Shown here: piece by piece, positions 42,958-51,921 of the stretch
Layout: every line of letters starts with the position of its first letter
Numbering within the stretch: position 1 is the first letter of the stretch
Assembly (NCBI RefSeq): GCF_000741715.1
Contig: NZ_JGZN01000011.1
Location: forward strand, 27 to 64,026
Direction: 5' to 3'
Origin: Bifidobacterium saguini DSM 23967
GTDB lineage: Bacteria; Actinomycetota; Actinomycetes; Actinomycetales; Bifidobacteriaceae
DNA length: 64,000 nt
Program-made: the position numbers and the translations under genes
The notes under the pieces: model-generated
What the model saw: the letters and a program-made list of their open reading frames with translations, nothing else
The model's database searches: none
Told to the model about the DNA's origin: nothing

Positions 42958-43689
42958 CTAGGAGGCCTGCGAGCCTTCACCAGCTTCGCGGTCCTTCAGG
43001 TAGATTTCGGGGATGTCGCGTTCCTGATCGTGAAGCTTGGCCCAAATGACGGGTTTGCCGGCTTCGAAGGACTTCGGCACATCGAGAATACGCTGGTTCT
43101 TTGAGCCTCGGAATTGCAGTAAGGAATCTTTTTGGTCTTTGAGGTAGCGGCCATCGACCAGAATGTCGATGAGTTTCAGGAGCTCCATCTTGTCTTCGGT
43201 CTCCCCCGGGCGCATCAGTTCCTCCCAGGTGTATCCGGTCCAAGACCAGATGTCTTTGGTGCGGCCGAATTCCGTGCGGATGCGCTGCGCAAGTGGCACG
43301 AGCACGGGGGTATTCAGGAATGGTTCGCCACCGAGGAATGTGATGCCTTGCACCCAAGGGGCTTTGAGATCTTCGATGATTTTGTCTTCGAGTTTCTGCG
43401 TGTATTCGTGTCCGGCTTGGAAGTCCCAGATAGAGGAGTTGAAGCAGTCAACGCAGTGGAATGGGCAACCGGAGACATACAGGGAGTTGCGCACGCCTTC
43501 ACCATCGGTAACGATAAAGGTCTTATAGTCGGCGATCATGCGCTTGGACATACGCCGTCCATCCCATTGGCCGGCCTTGGGATCGTTGGCCAGTCCGTTG
43601 GAGGGAACGGAAGGCCCACGCCCGGTCTCTCCCGCCGCAAAATCATGACGCTTGGGCTCACGCGCCGCGATCTGCTGAAACTCCGACAT
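42958..43689 (-). CDS. nrdG: Anaerobic ribonucleotide reductase activating protein (243 aa)
   Basis: Radical SAM enzyme that makes the glycyl radical on NrdD. The cluster ligands are Cys75, Cys79 and Cys82 in SGCPFHCVDC, followed by GITFLGGEPF, the SAM-binding glycine motif. The N-terminal 45 residues are a basic extension that typical NrdG lacks. The start at 43689 is set by GGAGG 5 bases upstream. It follows nrdD in the same direction across a 161-base gap that holds a large inverted-repeat element. The neighbour settles it as NrdG rather than the pyruvate formate-lyase activator. Confidence 0.92.
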   Translation of the reverse strand: MSEFQQIAAREPKRHDFAAGETGRGPSVPSNGLANDPKAGQWDGRRMSKRMIADYKTFIVTDGEGVRNSLYVSGCPFHCVDCFNSSIWDFQAGHEYTQKLEDKIIEDLKAPWVQGITFLGGEPFLNTPVLVPLAQRIRTEFGRTKDIWSWTGYTWEELMRPGETEDKMELLKLIDILVDGRYLKDQKDSLLQFRGSKNQRILDVPKSFEAGKPVIWAKLHDQERDIPEIYLKDREAGEGSQAS

Positions 43690-43719
43690 GTCCACCTCCA
43701 TATTTGCCGAAAACACGCA

Positions 43720-43834
43720 GGCTCCCCTCCCTGAGGGGAGCTGTCAGCGAAGCTGGCTGAGGGGAGCTTCGCGGAGTGTAACTGCTACTCCCCTCAGTCG
43801 CCTATGGCGACAGCTCCCCTCAGGGAGGGGAGCC
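43720..43834. repeat. 115-bp inverted-repeat element between nrdD and nrdG
   Basis: The first 26 bases (43720-43745) and the last 26 (43809-43834) are exact inverted copies. Each arm is itself a small palindrome of GCTCCCCTC and GAGGGGAGC. The interior holds more GAGGGGAG and CTCCCCTC copies. It has the shape of a MITE or REP-type element. The core resembles the terminator at 5928-5950. Confidence 0.8.
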
Positions 43835-43850
43835 GACTAACGTACAGACT

Positions 43851-46259
43851 TTACTTGGCCTCTTCGAACCATTCGCGGGTGGTGCCGTCGTTCAGGGTCA
43901 CATGACCGGTTTCACCGCTCATGTGCTTGACGCGGTGGGCGATTTCCTCGTGGCGTCCGTGCACCATCGGGCGCTGAACCGGGCTGCCGAGGTAGCCACA
44001 GGTGCGCTTGGTCACGTTGCACTTGTCCGGATCGGAGTTGCCGCACTCCGGGCACTTGAAACCTTCCTCAGTGGGCTCGAAATCACCCTGGAAGCCACAC
44101 ACGAAGCAGTGGTCAATCGGAGTGTTGGTGCCGAGGTAGCCAATACCGATGTTGTAGGCGTAATCCCACACGGCTTCGAGAGCCTTCGGATTGTCCTGCA
44201 GGCACGGGTACTCGCAGTAGTTGATGAAGCCACCGGAAGCGTAGTACGGGAAGTCCTTCTCGTAGTTGAGCTTCTCCATCGGGGTCGGCTGCAGCCACAC
44301 CGGATAGTGGAAGGAGTTGGTGTAGAAGTCGTGATCGGTCACGCCTTCGATGCGGCCAAACTTCTCGCGGTCCATGCGGTTGAAGCGATCGGTCAAAGAC
44401 TCAGCCGGGGTGGAGTACACGGAGTAGTGGTAGCCCTCGGCCTTGCTCCACTGCTTGCACAGCTCGTTCATACGCTTGACGATGGAGAGCGCGAATTCCT
44501 TGCCTTCCGGATCCCAGCCGTGGTCGCGAATCCAGTTCTTGCCGTAGAAGACGGCAGTGGTTTCAGCCAAACCGATGTAGCCAAGAGACACGGTGGCGCG
44601 CTCGTTCTTGAACAGCTGGTCCACGTTGTCGTTGGCACCAAGACGACCGAATGCACCGAAGCGGAACAGTGTCGGAGCGTTGACCGGGGTGGCTTCCTTG
44701 CAACGCATGATGCGGAACTGCAGAGCCTGGTGAGCCACTTCCATACGCTCGTTGAACAGCTTCCAGAAGCGTTCCTTGTCGCCGTGAGATTCGATGGCGA
44801 TGCGCGGCACGTTCACGGTGACCACACCGAGGTTCATACGGCCGTCTTCCTCATCCTTGCCGGTTTCCGGGTTAATCCAACCCTGCAGGAAGGAACGGCA
44901 GCCCATCGGGGCCTTGAAGGAGCCGGTGATCTTAATGATGTTCTCATAGAACACCACGTCCGGGTACATGCGCTTGGTAGCGGATTCGAGAGCGAGCTGC
45001 TTCAAGTCGTAGTTCGGGTCGCTCGGGTCGCAGTTCACACCACGCTTGATGGTGAACACCAGCTTCGGGAAGATGGCGGTGTGGTGTTCCTTGCCGAGTC
45101 CGCGAATACGGTTCAGCAGGATGGCACGCTGAATCTCACGGGAGAACCAATCGGTACCGAGACCGAAGCCCACGGTGACGAACGGGGTCTGGCCGTTGGA
45201 GACTCGGTTGGAGTTGATTTGGTACTCCATAGTCTGCATAGCGTCGTAAATGGCCTTGCGAGTACGAATCTTGGCGAGGATTTCACGCTCCTGCTCAAGT
45301 TCGTCAACGTCCGTGTGGAACGGAACATCCATCGGCAGCGGTGCTCGGTTACCGAAGTGCAGCTTGGAAGGCTCGTTCTTCTTGGCGTTCTCCACCTGGC
45401 GGCGAGCGAACTCGACCGGCATACCGTCCGGAATGGTTTCGCGAGCTTCCTCGAGGAACTTCTCATAGTCCTTGCGCGCATACTGGGCCAGGTGCTCGTC
45501 CGCACGGTTAGCGGTCTGGCCACCATATTGGCTGGAAGCCACATCCTTCATGATCTGGGTGATCTGGGTGGCCGCAATGGCAATGGACTTCGGGGAAGCC
45601 ATCGGAGCGTTACCCAAGGTGAAACCATTGGCCAACATATCCCAGAAGTTCGGCAGAGAGCAGTTGGACTGCGCGGTGAACGGGGAGTAATCGGCATCGT
45701 GGAAGTGGATGTCGCCCTTCATATGCGCGTTGGAAACGGCAGGCGGCAGCATATTGAATGCGGCAGCCTTGGACACAGCACCGGCCAGCAAATCACGCTG
45801 GGTAGCGTAGACGTTGGAGTCCTTGTTGGCATTCTCATGAATCAGCGAAGGATCATGGTTCATGAAGCGAGCCACAGCCTCATTCACGTCGGTGGCCTTG
45901 GCACGCTGAATATCCTTATCCAGACGGTAGTTCGTGTAAGCACGAGCCACGTCGTACAGGTGAGCGCTGATGAGCGCGTGCTCAACGAGGTTCTGGATGT
46001 CTTCAATCTTGGCAGGGCCGGCATAACGCTCTTTGATTTCGCCTTCAACCTGATTGGCAAAGCCGCGAATCATGGCCTCTTCTTCCGGGCCGACTTCCTT
46101 ATCCAAATCCTTGAAGGCGGACTTGACCGCAGAGATGATGTTGATCGGATCGAAATCGACCACGCGACCATCACGCTTTTCCACGAGCACCACGCCACCA
46201 CGAACAGCGCCTCTCGCCTCATGCTTGGTGGCGGTCTCCTCCATCACCTGTGCGCCCAT
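43851..46259 (-). CDS. nrdD: Anaerobic (class III) ribonucleoside-triphosphate reductase (802 aa)
   Basis: An ATP-cone domain (about 22-115: VVLVEKRDGRVVDFDPINI) precedes the barrel. HCFVCGFQGD and FKCPECGNSD supply the four cysteines of the zinc site, and RTCGYLGSP carries the glycyl radical, Gly755. It reduces NTPs to dNTPs without oxygen, usually with formate as reductant. Length is slightly above average. AAAGGGG precedes the ATG. Two NrdR boxes lie upstream, so expression should rise when dATP is low. nrdG follows. Easily confused with pyruvate formate-lyase by its glycyl radical, but the ATP cone and zinc site exclude that. Confidence 0.95.
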   Translation of the reverse strand: MGAQVMEETATKHEARGAVRGGVVLVEKRDGRVVDFDPINIISAVKSAFKDLDKEVGPEEEAMIRGFANQVEGEIKERYAGPAKIEDIQNLVEHALISAHLYDVARAYTNYRLDKDIQRAKATDVNEAVARFMNHDPSLIHENANKDSNVYATQRDLLAGAVSKAAAFNMLPPAVSNAHMKGDIHFHDADYSPFTAQSNCSLPNFWDMLANGFTLGNAPMASPKSIAIAATQITQIMKDVASSQYGGQTANRADEHLAQYARKDYEKFLEEARETIPDGMPVEFARRQVENAKKNEPSKLHFGNRAPLPMDVPFHTDVDELEQEREILAKIRTRKAIYDAMQTMEYQINSNRVSNGQTPFVTVGFGLGTDWFSREIQRAILLNRIRGLGKEHHTAIFPKLVFTIKRGVNCDPSDPNYDLKQLALESATKRMYPDVVFYENIIKITGSFKAPMGCRSFLQGWINPETGKDEEDGRMNLGVVTVNVPRIAIESHGDKERFWKLFNERMEVAHQALQFRIMRCKEATPVNAPTLFRFGAFGRLGANDNVDQLFKNERATVSLGYIGLAETTAVFYGKNWIRDHGWDPEGKEFALSIVKRMNELCKQWSKAEGYHYSVYSTPAESLTDRFNRMDREKFGRIEGVTDHDFYTNSFHYPVWLQPTPMEKLNYEKDFPYYASGGFINYCEYPCLQDNPKALEAVWDYAYNIGIGYLGTNTPIDHCFVCGFQGDFEPTEEGFKCPECGNSDPDKCNVTKRTCGYLGSPVQRPMVHGRHEEIAHRVKHMSGETGHVTLNDGTTREWFEEAK

Positions 46260-46384
46260 CGGGCACCCCTTTCGTCTCTAACAATCTTTTCAACAACCAC
46301 TTATTTTTGGCCGCGCTTACGCCAGCCAAGCAGAATTACATGGATGTCGTTTTCTTGAACCTCTAGAACAATACGGCAACCCCA

Positions 46385-46400
46385 CCCCTATATCTAGTAC
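46385..46400. promoter_or_regulatory. NrdR box 1
   Basis: CCCCTATATCTAGTAC fits the known consensus acaCwAtATaTwGtgt in its core. With box 2, 32 bases away start to start (three helical turns), it forms the usual tandem pair bound by the NrdR repressor. Confidence 0.75.
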
Positions 46401-46416
46401 CCCATAGAGGCGTGTT

Positions 46417-46432
46417 GAACTATTTATAGTGG
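46417..46432. promoter_or_regulatory. NrdR box 2
   Basis: GAACTATTTATAGTGG also fits the NrdR consensus. The pair lies about 125-175 bases before the nrdD start. Confidence 0.75.
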
Positions 46433-46630
46433 TTTTCGGCTATTTTCCGCCGAAACCACAAGTGTGTGATTAAAGTAACGATTTCTTACGCGCGTGTCAT
46501 CCACAGACTTATCCACCGCCTCCATTCTTCTGATCGAAAGATTCGTCATCACCGTCCATTCAGTGTCCCACGACTTTTCGAGCAGGGTAAATTTTTCCCC
46601 TCTTCGAATTACGCATTTATAGTGGAAAGC

Positions 46631-48004
46631 ATGACTACTGCAATGGGTTACTCTCACACGGGCACGGCACCTACCGCCGCATCATTGGCTGCTGCCGGTT
46701 TTGGACCGGGACAGGCTGCCAATACAGATCAAACAGGCGATACCATAAGTCTGCCCGAGGGGCCGCGTCCGATGGATCAGCTGCCGGCACGAGCCGCTGA
46801 AACCACCGCCCAGAATCCGTGGCCGGTGAGTGTTCTCAGCCAGAAGTTCTACGGTGCTGTGGATCGATGGCCTTCAGCTTGGGTCACTGGGCAGATTACG
46901 CAGATCAATACACGTCGAGCCGGTTCCGCATACCTTACCTTGCGCGACGATTTTGAAGATATCGCAATGGAAGTCAATGGCTTCGGTCGTTTTGCCCAGG
47001 CAGCAAGCCAGTTTGTACAAGGTGACCGCGTGGTCATTCACGGCAAGCCAAATCTGTGGATGAAGCGCACTTCCTTGTCTTTGCGCGGCGACACCATCCT
47101 GCGAGTCGGCGCAGGAGGTAGTCTCAAAGCCATGATTGACGAGTTGCGCAAGCGACTCAAAGGAGAAGGTCTGTTCGACGCGGACCATAAGCTTCCGCTG
47201 CCGGAATTCCCGAAAACCATTGGCCTCATCTGCGCGCCTCAGGCACGCGCCGAAGGCGATGTGGTTACCAATGTGAACCTCCGATGGCCAGCCGTCTCAT
47301 TCAAAATAGTGCATGTGCATGTACAGGGCGAACAATGCCCGGCAGATGTAGTGCAAGCCATCCAACAGCTCGACGCCGACCCTCAAGTGGACGTTATCAT
47401 CGTGGCACGAGGCGGCGGCTCGTTCGAAGACCTGATGGGCTTCTCGGATGAACGCGTAGTGCGTGCCGCTTATGCTTGCAACACTCCCCTCGTCTCCTCC
47501 ATCGGCCATGAAGATGATTGGACGTTGCTCGATTTGGTGGCAGATCTTCGTGCATCCACTCCTACCGATGCCGCCAAACGTGTAGTTCCGGATGTGTTTG
47601 AGCAGTCACAACTCATTGAAAACTCTATTGACCGTATGCGCCTTCGTGTGCGTTCCCGCGTGGAAAACGAGATTCGTTTGGTGGAGGGTTATGCCAACCG
47701 TCCAAGCCTCACTCAGCCGCATACCATGCTGGAACCGCATCAGCGGCTGATTGATGACTCATTGCAACGTCTTGATATTGGGCTTCGCCGTATCGTAGAT
47801 GACGCTCAGCTCACTATTGAGAAGGCTCACGCCTCCCTGACCGCGTTAAGCCCACAATCCACGCTGAACCGCGGCTATGCCGTAGTGCAGTCCGCGGACG
47901 GCCATGTGGTAGACGATGCCAACAAGGTCAACGTTGGAGACAACATCACCGTGACGTTGAAGAAGGGCATCATCACCGCAACCGCTACATCAGCAACTGA
48001 ATAA
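46631..48004 (+). CDS. xseA: Exodeoxyribonuclease VII large subunit (457 aa)
   Basis: ExoVII degrades single-stranded DNA from both ends in mismatch and recombination repair. After an acidic N-terminus of about 45 residues the OB fold begins (WPVSVLSQKFYGAVDRWPS, VTGQIT). The family block VARGGGSFEDLMGF and NRGYAVV near the end are clear. A coiled-coil region that binds the small subunit lies between. The ATG at 46631, with GGAAAG before it, is used; a longer reading to 46466 would cover non-coding sequence. xseB follows after 43 bases. Confidence 0.95.
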   Translation: MTTAMGYSHTGTAPTAASLAAAGFGPGQAANTDQTGDTISLPEGPRPMDQLPARAAETTAQNPWPVSVLSQKFYGAVDRWPSAWVTGQITQINTRRAGSAYLTLRDDFEDIAMEVNGFGRFAQAASQFVQGDRVVIHGKPNLWMKRTSLSLRGDTILRVGAGGSLKAMIDELRKRLKGEGLFDADHKLPLPEFPKTIGLICAPQARAEGDVVTNVNLRWPAVSFKIVHVHVQGEQCPADVVQAIQQLDADPQVDVIIVARGGGSFEDLMGFSDERVVRAAYACNTPLVSSIGHEDDWTLLDLVADLRASTPTDAAKRVVPDVFEQSQLIENSIDRMRLRVRSRVENEIRLVEGYANRPSLTQPHTMLEPHQRLIDDSLQRLDIGLRRIVDDAQLTIEKAHASLTALSPQSTLNRGYAVVQSADGHVVDDANKVNVGDNITVTLKKGIITATATSATE

Positions 48005-48047
48005 TCGCCAGAACATTATTGAATACTTATATATAAAGGAGAACATC

Positions 48048-48335
48048 ATGACCGATAAGAACACCGCCCCGGCTTCATCCTTGACCGATGAAGAGCGCAA
48101 ACTCATTGCGCAAATGCCCTACGAGGAGGCTCGCGACAAGCTCATTCAGGCCGTTCAAGCACTGGAAACTGGCGGATTGAACCTCGACCAGTCGATGCGT
48201 CAATGGGAAATCGGCGAAGCGCTGGCCCAGCGTGCACAAGGCCTGCTCAACGATGTACGCGCCAAACTCGATCAGGCGCAAGCCAACCAAGCCGCCAACG
48301 AAGCCACTGCGGGCACACAATCCAACCTCGACTAA
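48048..48335 (+). CDS. xseB: Exodeoxyribonuclease VII small subunit (95 aa)
   Basis: The block YEEARDKLIQAVQALETGGLNLDQSMRQWEIG is the XseB family signature. Several copies bind the coiled coil of XseA. AAAGGAG precedes the ATG. The N-terminal 20 and C-terminal 15 residues are polar tails. Same operon as xseA; a terminator follows. Confidence 0.95.
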   Translation: MTDKNTAPASSLTDEERKLIAQMPYEEARDKLIQAVQALETGGLNLDQSMRQWEIGEALAQRAQGLLNDVRAKLDQAQANQAANEATAGTQSNLD

Positions 48336-48348
48336 TCAACACAACAAA

Positions 48349-48381
48349 TAGGGTTCCTTCGCGTATCACGAAGGAACCCTA
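48349..48381. terminator. Bidirectional terminator between xseB and the acyl-CoA ligase
   Basis: TAGGGTTCCTTCG and CGAAGGAACCCTA, 13 bp, 7-base loop, between convergent genes. A T-rich run follows on the minus strand. Confidence 0.85.
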
Positions 48382-48402
48382 AGGAAAGCGTCAAGCACGC
48401 CG

Positions 48403-50259
48403 CTACTTCTTCAACGGCACGTAAATCACGTTGTCGATAAGCTCACGGTAGTGCTTCACAATCTGAGCGCGTCGGGTCTTCAAGCTCGGCGTCAGCATGC
48501 CGTTGGCCTCAGTGAACTCGTCCGGCAAGATCTCGAACTTGCGAATCGATTCCGCACGAGACACACCCTCGTTGGCGGCGTTCACCGCGCGCTCCACTTC
48601 GGCATGCACAATGGCGTTCTTAGCCAGCGATGCCAAATCCGGCTCAGGCTTGGCACCTTGAGCTTCAAGCCATGCATTGGCATCCGCAAAGTCCAACGTA
48701 ACCAAAGCAGCCACGAACGGCTTCTTATCGCCAATCACCAGACACTGATTCACCACCGGCGAGGTCATCACCGAAGCCTCCAACAAGCCCGGAGACACGT
48801 TCTTGCCACCAGCGGTAATAATCAGATCCTTCTTACGGCCAGTGATGGAAATGAAACCGTCTTCATTGATATCGCCCAGATCACCAGTGTGCAGCCAACC
48901 ATCAGTGATCTGCTGGGATGTGACCTCAGGATTGTTGTGATATCCCTTGCATACCAGCGGCCCCTTGACCACCAGTTCGCCATCCTCGGCAATGCCTGCA
49001 GTAATACCGCACATCGGCATACCAATAGTGCCGATACGGTTATCTTCCGGCAAGCTCACGCACACCGGGCCGCAGGTTTCGGTCATGCCATAGCCTTCCA
49101 ACACCGGCATACCGATACCGTTGAAGAAGTGGGAGAGCTCGGAATCCATTGGAGCGCCACCAGTGATGGCGAAGTCAGCATTCGGACCAAAGATAGTGCG
49201 AATCTTCTTATACACCACCTGCTCATAGAAGGCGTGGGCAATACGGCCGAACAACGGCAACTTCTCGCCTTGCTGCTCGGCACGTGACCATGCGCGCGCA
49301 TTCTCAGCGGCACGAGCAAACATCTTGCCGGCAAAACCGGTGCCAGCGCGCTGGGAAGCGGCGTTGTACACCTTCTCATACACGCGCGGCACAGCAAGCA
49401 GCAGCGTCGGCCCAAAGGTTTCAAAATCCTTGACCATAGTCTTCATATTGGAGCTCAACGCCAGCGTAATAGTGCCACCGAAGCTGAAGAACTCCATGAA
49501 ACGGGCGAACACATGGCTCAACGGCAGGAACAACAGCAGTCGACGATCCGGCCAAGCACCGGCACGTGGCATATACTGCAAGGCGGAAAGCACCAGGAAA
49601 GCGAAGTTACGGTGCGTAAGCTCCACACCCTTCGGAGTGCCAGTGGAACCGGAGGTGTACACGATAGTAGCCAAATCATCACCGTGGGCAGCGTTCTTGT
49701 ACTCCCAGAACTCGGTATCGGTCACCGATTCGCCGTATGCCTTGATGGCATCCAAGCCACCGGCCTCAATCACGAACACATTGCGCAACGTGGGTACTTC
49801 GTCACGCACGGATTCGATCTTGTCACGCTGGCCATCATCCTCGGCGATGGCGATGGTCACTTGAGAATCATTGAAAATCCAGCTGACCTGGCTGGCGGAA
49901 TTCGTCTCATACACGGGCACGGTGAGCGCACCGATAGACATGATTGCCAAATCCAGAGCAGTCCACTCCCAGCGAGTGTGGGAGACGATAGACACTGAAT
50001 CTCCCTTATGAACGCCGAGGCCAATCAGGCCTTTGGCCAAATCAATGACCATACGGCGGAACACTTCGGCACTATACGGATGCCAAGCGCCATCCTCGCC
50101 CTTGTATTCAATCATCGACCCTTCAGGGTCACGTTCAGCACGACGATCGAGCAGATCGAACAGATTGATGTCGCTGTCAATCGGCTCTTTGACCGGGTTG
50201 GTGAACTGCTTGACGATCGTGGTGTCATTGTGCGCCACATCAGCGATATTTTCAGTCAT
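48403..50259 (-). CDS. Long-chain fatty acid-CoA ligase, FadD15-like (618 aa)
   Basis: ANL-superfamily adenylating enzyme that activates fatty acids to acyl-CoA. The phosphate-binding loop YTSGSTGTPKGVELTHRN is at about 205, EGYGMTETCGP at about 395 and HTGDLGDINEDGFISITGRKKDLI at about 460. The last part carries a Lys in a C-terminal helix. The type is that of actinobacterial AMP-dependent ligases linked to membrane lipid remodelling. It is a single gene, flanked by stems on both sides. Confidence 0.92.
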   Translation of the reverse strand: MTENIADVAHNDTTIVKQFTNPVKEPIDSDINLFDLLDRRAERDPEGSMIEYKGEDGAWHPYSAEVFRRMVIDLAKGLIGLGVHKGDSVSIVSHTRWEWTALDLAIMSIGALTVPVYETNSASQVSWIFNDSQVTIAIAEDDGQRDKIESVRDEVPTLRNVFVIEAGGLDAIKAYGESVTDTEFWEYKNAAHGDDLATIVYTSGSTGTPKGVELTHRNFAFLVLSALQYMPRAGAWPDRRLLLFLPLSHVFARFMEFFSFGGTITLALSSNMKTMVKDFETFGPTLLLAVPRVYEKVYNAASQRAGTGFAGKMFARAAENARAWSRAEQQGEKLPLFGRIAHAFYEQVVYKKIRTIFGPNADFAITGGAPMDSELSHFFNGIGMPVLEGYGMTETCGPVCVSLPEDNRIGTIGMPMCGITAGIAEDGELVVKGPLVCKGYHNNPEVTSQQITDGWLHTGDLGDINEDGFISITGRKKDLIITAGGKNVSPGLLEASVMTSPVVNQCLVIGDKKPFVAALVTLDFADANAWLEAQGAKPEPDLASLAKNAIVHAEVERAVNAANEGVSRAESIRKFEILPDEFTEANGMLTPSLKTRRAQIVKHYRELIDNVIYVPLKK

Positions 50260-50288
50260 ACCTACTATGTAACTCCACGGCTGTTACA

Positions 50289-50337
50289 AATGGCCACACC
50301 CCTCGACATTTTCAGTCACCGACAGCGTGTGGCCATT
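50289..50337 (-). terminator. Hairpin after the carboxymuconolactone decarboxylase gene
   Basis: AATGGCCACAC and GTGTGGCCATT form an 11-bp stem with a long loop, 27 bases past the stop at 50364; TGT follows rather than a full T run. Confidence 0.55.
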
Positions 50338-50363
50338 GCAGCAGTATTGCAGAAAAGCACGAA

Positions 50364-51185
50364 TCACTTATCGGATGCGGCCGTTTCAATGCAACGAATC
50401 GCATTCAACGTGCGCGGGTAGCCGATGAACGGCATCACAGCCGAAGCGACTTTCAGCAGGAATGCCTTGCTGTTGCCGATACGCATGTTGGCCTTCGCAT
50501 GAGCGATGAGCTGCGGCTCAACACCACCCTGTGCCGCCAGATAGCAGTAGGTAATCATTTCGCGTTCACGTAAATCGAGCCCACCACGCGTGTAGTAATC
50601 ACCGAAACAATTGGCGGCCAGCCAACGGTTGGTTTGCGGATATTCCGGATTACCGGAAACAGCAAAACCCTTCATGCCTTCACCGAAGATATCAACCTGA
50701 GCCTGCTCACCGGCAGCAACACGGTTCGCAAAGTCCGGCTCAGTGGTCGCCTGGGGTTTGAGCGGCAATGCAACACCGCGCTGCACCAACACCTCATTGG
50801 CCACGCTGAAGAACGGGAATACGCGGCCGATACCAAGATAAGCAACCGACTGATACACGATTTCCTTAGCCTCGGTAGGTGTCACGCCCATATCCAGAGC
50901 AGCGCCCAGCATCACACGAAATTGATCAACACCTTGGCATCCCAACAAAGTGGCGAGAATTGCAATGAACCGTGTGCGATCGTCTAGCGGCTCCTCACCT
51001 TCAGGTGCACCGCCGTTAATCACCTCATCGAACGCGAAGTTATCAAATCGTTCGGTGAATTCAGGATCGGTTTGCGGCAGAGAGGGGGCATCATTATTAG
51101 GGAACATGCGAGTCAAATATTCGCGAGCGGCATCGCTCAATCGTGGCTCATAAGCGTTGTCTGTTTCGGTTGTTTGCACAGTCAT
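50364..51185 (-). CDS. Carboxymuconolactone decarboxylase-family protein with two domains (273 aa)
   Basis: Two tandem CMD-like helical domains (about 70-150 and 185-265). The first lacks the usual CxxC pair (only one Cys, in LLGCQGVDQF); the second contains ERE and HAKANMRIGNSK. Members are decarboxylases or AhpD-like thiol peroxidase partners. Without CxxC a peroxidase role is unlikely. The ATG at 51185 (MTVQTTETD) has AAGGA before it. Single gene; function not assigned. Confidence 0.82.
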   Translation of the reverse strand: MTVQTTETDNAYEPRLSDAAREYLTRMFPNNDAPSLPQTDPEFTERFDNFAFDEVINGGAPEGEEPLDDRTRFIAILATLLGCQGVDQFRVMLGAALDMGVTPTEAKEIVYQSVAYLGIGRVFPFFSVANEVLVQRGVALPLKPQATTEPDFANRVAAGEQAQVDIFGEGMKGFAVSGNPEYPQTNRWLAANCFGDYYTRGGLDLREREMITYCYLAAQGGVEPQLIAHAKANMRIGNSKAFLLKVASAVMPFIGYPRTLNAIRCIETAASDK

Positions 51186-51294
51186 CGGAAGTCCTTTCCA
51201 TGAAATCCCTTCCATAGAACCGCGCAATAGCACAGCAATCAAATACCTTTTACCTGTAACGCTCCATGCGCAACGTGCATGACTACAACGCAAA

Positions 51295-51330
51295 CTGCCT
51301 CGATTCGGAGCTCAAGCCGAATCGAGGCAG
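51295..51330 (-). terminator. Terminator of the deoxyribosyltransferase-like gene
   Basis: CTGCCTCGATTCGG and its 14-base complement with an 8-base loop, then TTTG on the minus strand; 44 bases past the stop. Confidence 0.75.
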
Positions 51331-51373
51331 TATACGCAGCTACACCGCCGCCCAAAGCACGGCAGCATATCAA

Positions 51374-51799
51374 TCAGAATTGAATGTAGTCGACTTCCGT
51401 ATGCTCACCAGTTTCCAAATACTTGGCCACATCTTCCGGACCGGCAAAGACCATGTTCACCGCCTGCGCCACCATCAGATTCACTCGATCCATCGGGGTC
51501 AGCCCTTCGAAATAGCCATACACCGGAATACCCAATGCATGCGCGTAACCGATTTCGAACATGGTCCCCGCATCCTCGTCCATGAGGTTGGCGACAACCG
51601 CTTTGGCGGAGTTGATGCCATGAATATCGTCGTTGAAGCAACCTTCTGGGCCAACTTCTTCAATCTGACTGACGAATCGTGGCTTGAACAGCTTCTTGCC
51701 GTGGTCCTCCAGCACCTTTTCCAGACGCTCCATGCTTGCGGTCTGCTCAGGGTCAAAGAACGGGCCCGCCACGTAAAAGTCATATTCCTTTTCGCTCAT
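51374..51799 (-). CDS. Nucleoside 2-deoxyribosyltransferase-like protein (141 aa)
   Basis: FYVAGPFFDPEQ at the N-terminus and DEDAGTMFEIGYAHALGIPV in the middle are the hallmarks of the family, which swaps bases between deoxynucleosides in salvage. The glutamate of MFEIGYA is the expected nucleophile. Length is typical. Single gene between two stems; a related role, such as 5-phosphate hydrolysis of modified nucleotides, is possible. Confidence 0.88.
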   Translation of the reverse strand: MSEKEYDFYVAGPFFDPEQTASMERLEKVLEDHGKKLFKPRFVSQIEEVGPEGCFNDDIHGINSAKAVVANLMDEDAGTMFEIGYAHALGIPVYGYFEGLTPMDRVNLMVAQAVNMVFAGPEDVAKYLETGEHTEVDYIQF

Positions 51800-51921
51800 G
51801 GTTCACAGTCATAGCGCAGGCGCACAGACTTCCATATCGATAGCTCAATGTATGGACATAATTTCATTATGCGAACGCACATGGGCGTTTCGTCCAACGC
51901 ACTCGCATAATGCACTCCTAT

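Larger units (their letters stand above)
46260..46630. promoter_or_regulatory. Divergent intergenic region between nrdD and xseA
   Basis: 371 bases without a gene. It holds the two NrdR boxes (46385-46400, 46417-46432) and, just after them, an imperfect hairpin with GTGGTTT and AAACCAC arms (46429-46459). The xseA promoter must lie in the right part; no clear boxes are seen there. Confidence 0.6.

Noticed and set aside
43851..46259. Pyruvate formate-lyase
   Set aside because: The glycyl radical end and the activating enzyme nearby suggest it at first, but the ATP-cone domain and the four-cysteine zinc site are specific for NrdD.
43902..46358. 818-residue open frame on the plus strand
   Set aside because: Antisense to nrdD, whose identity is certain from the ATP cone, zinc site and glycyl radical motif.
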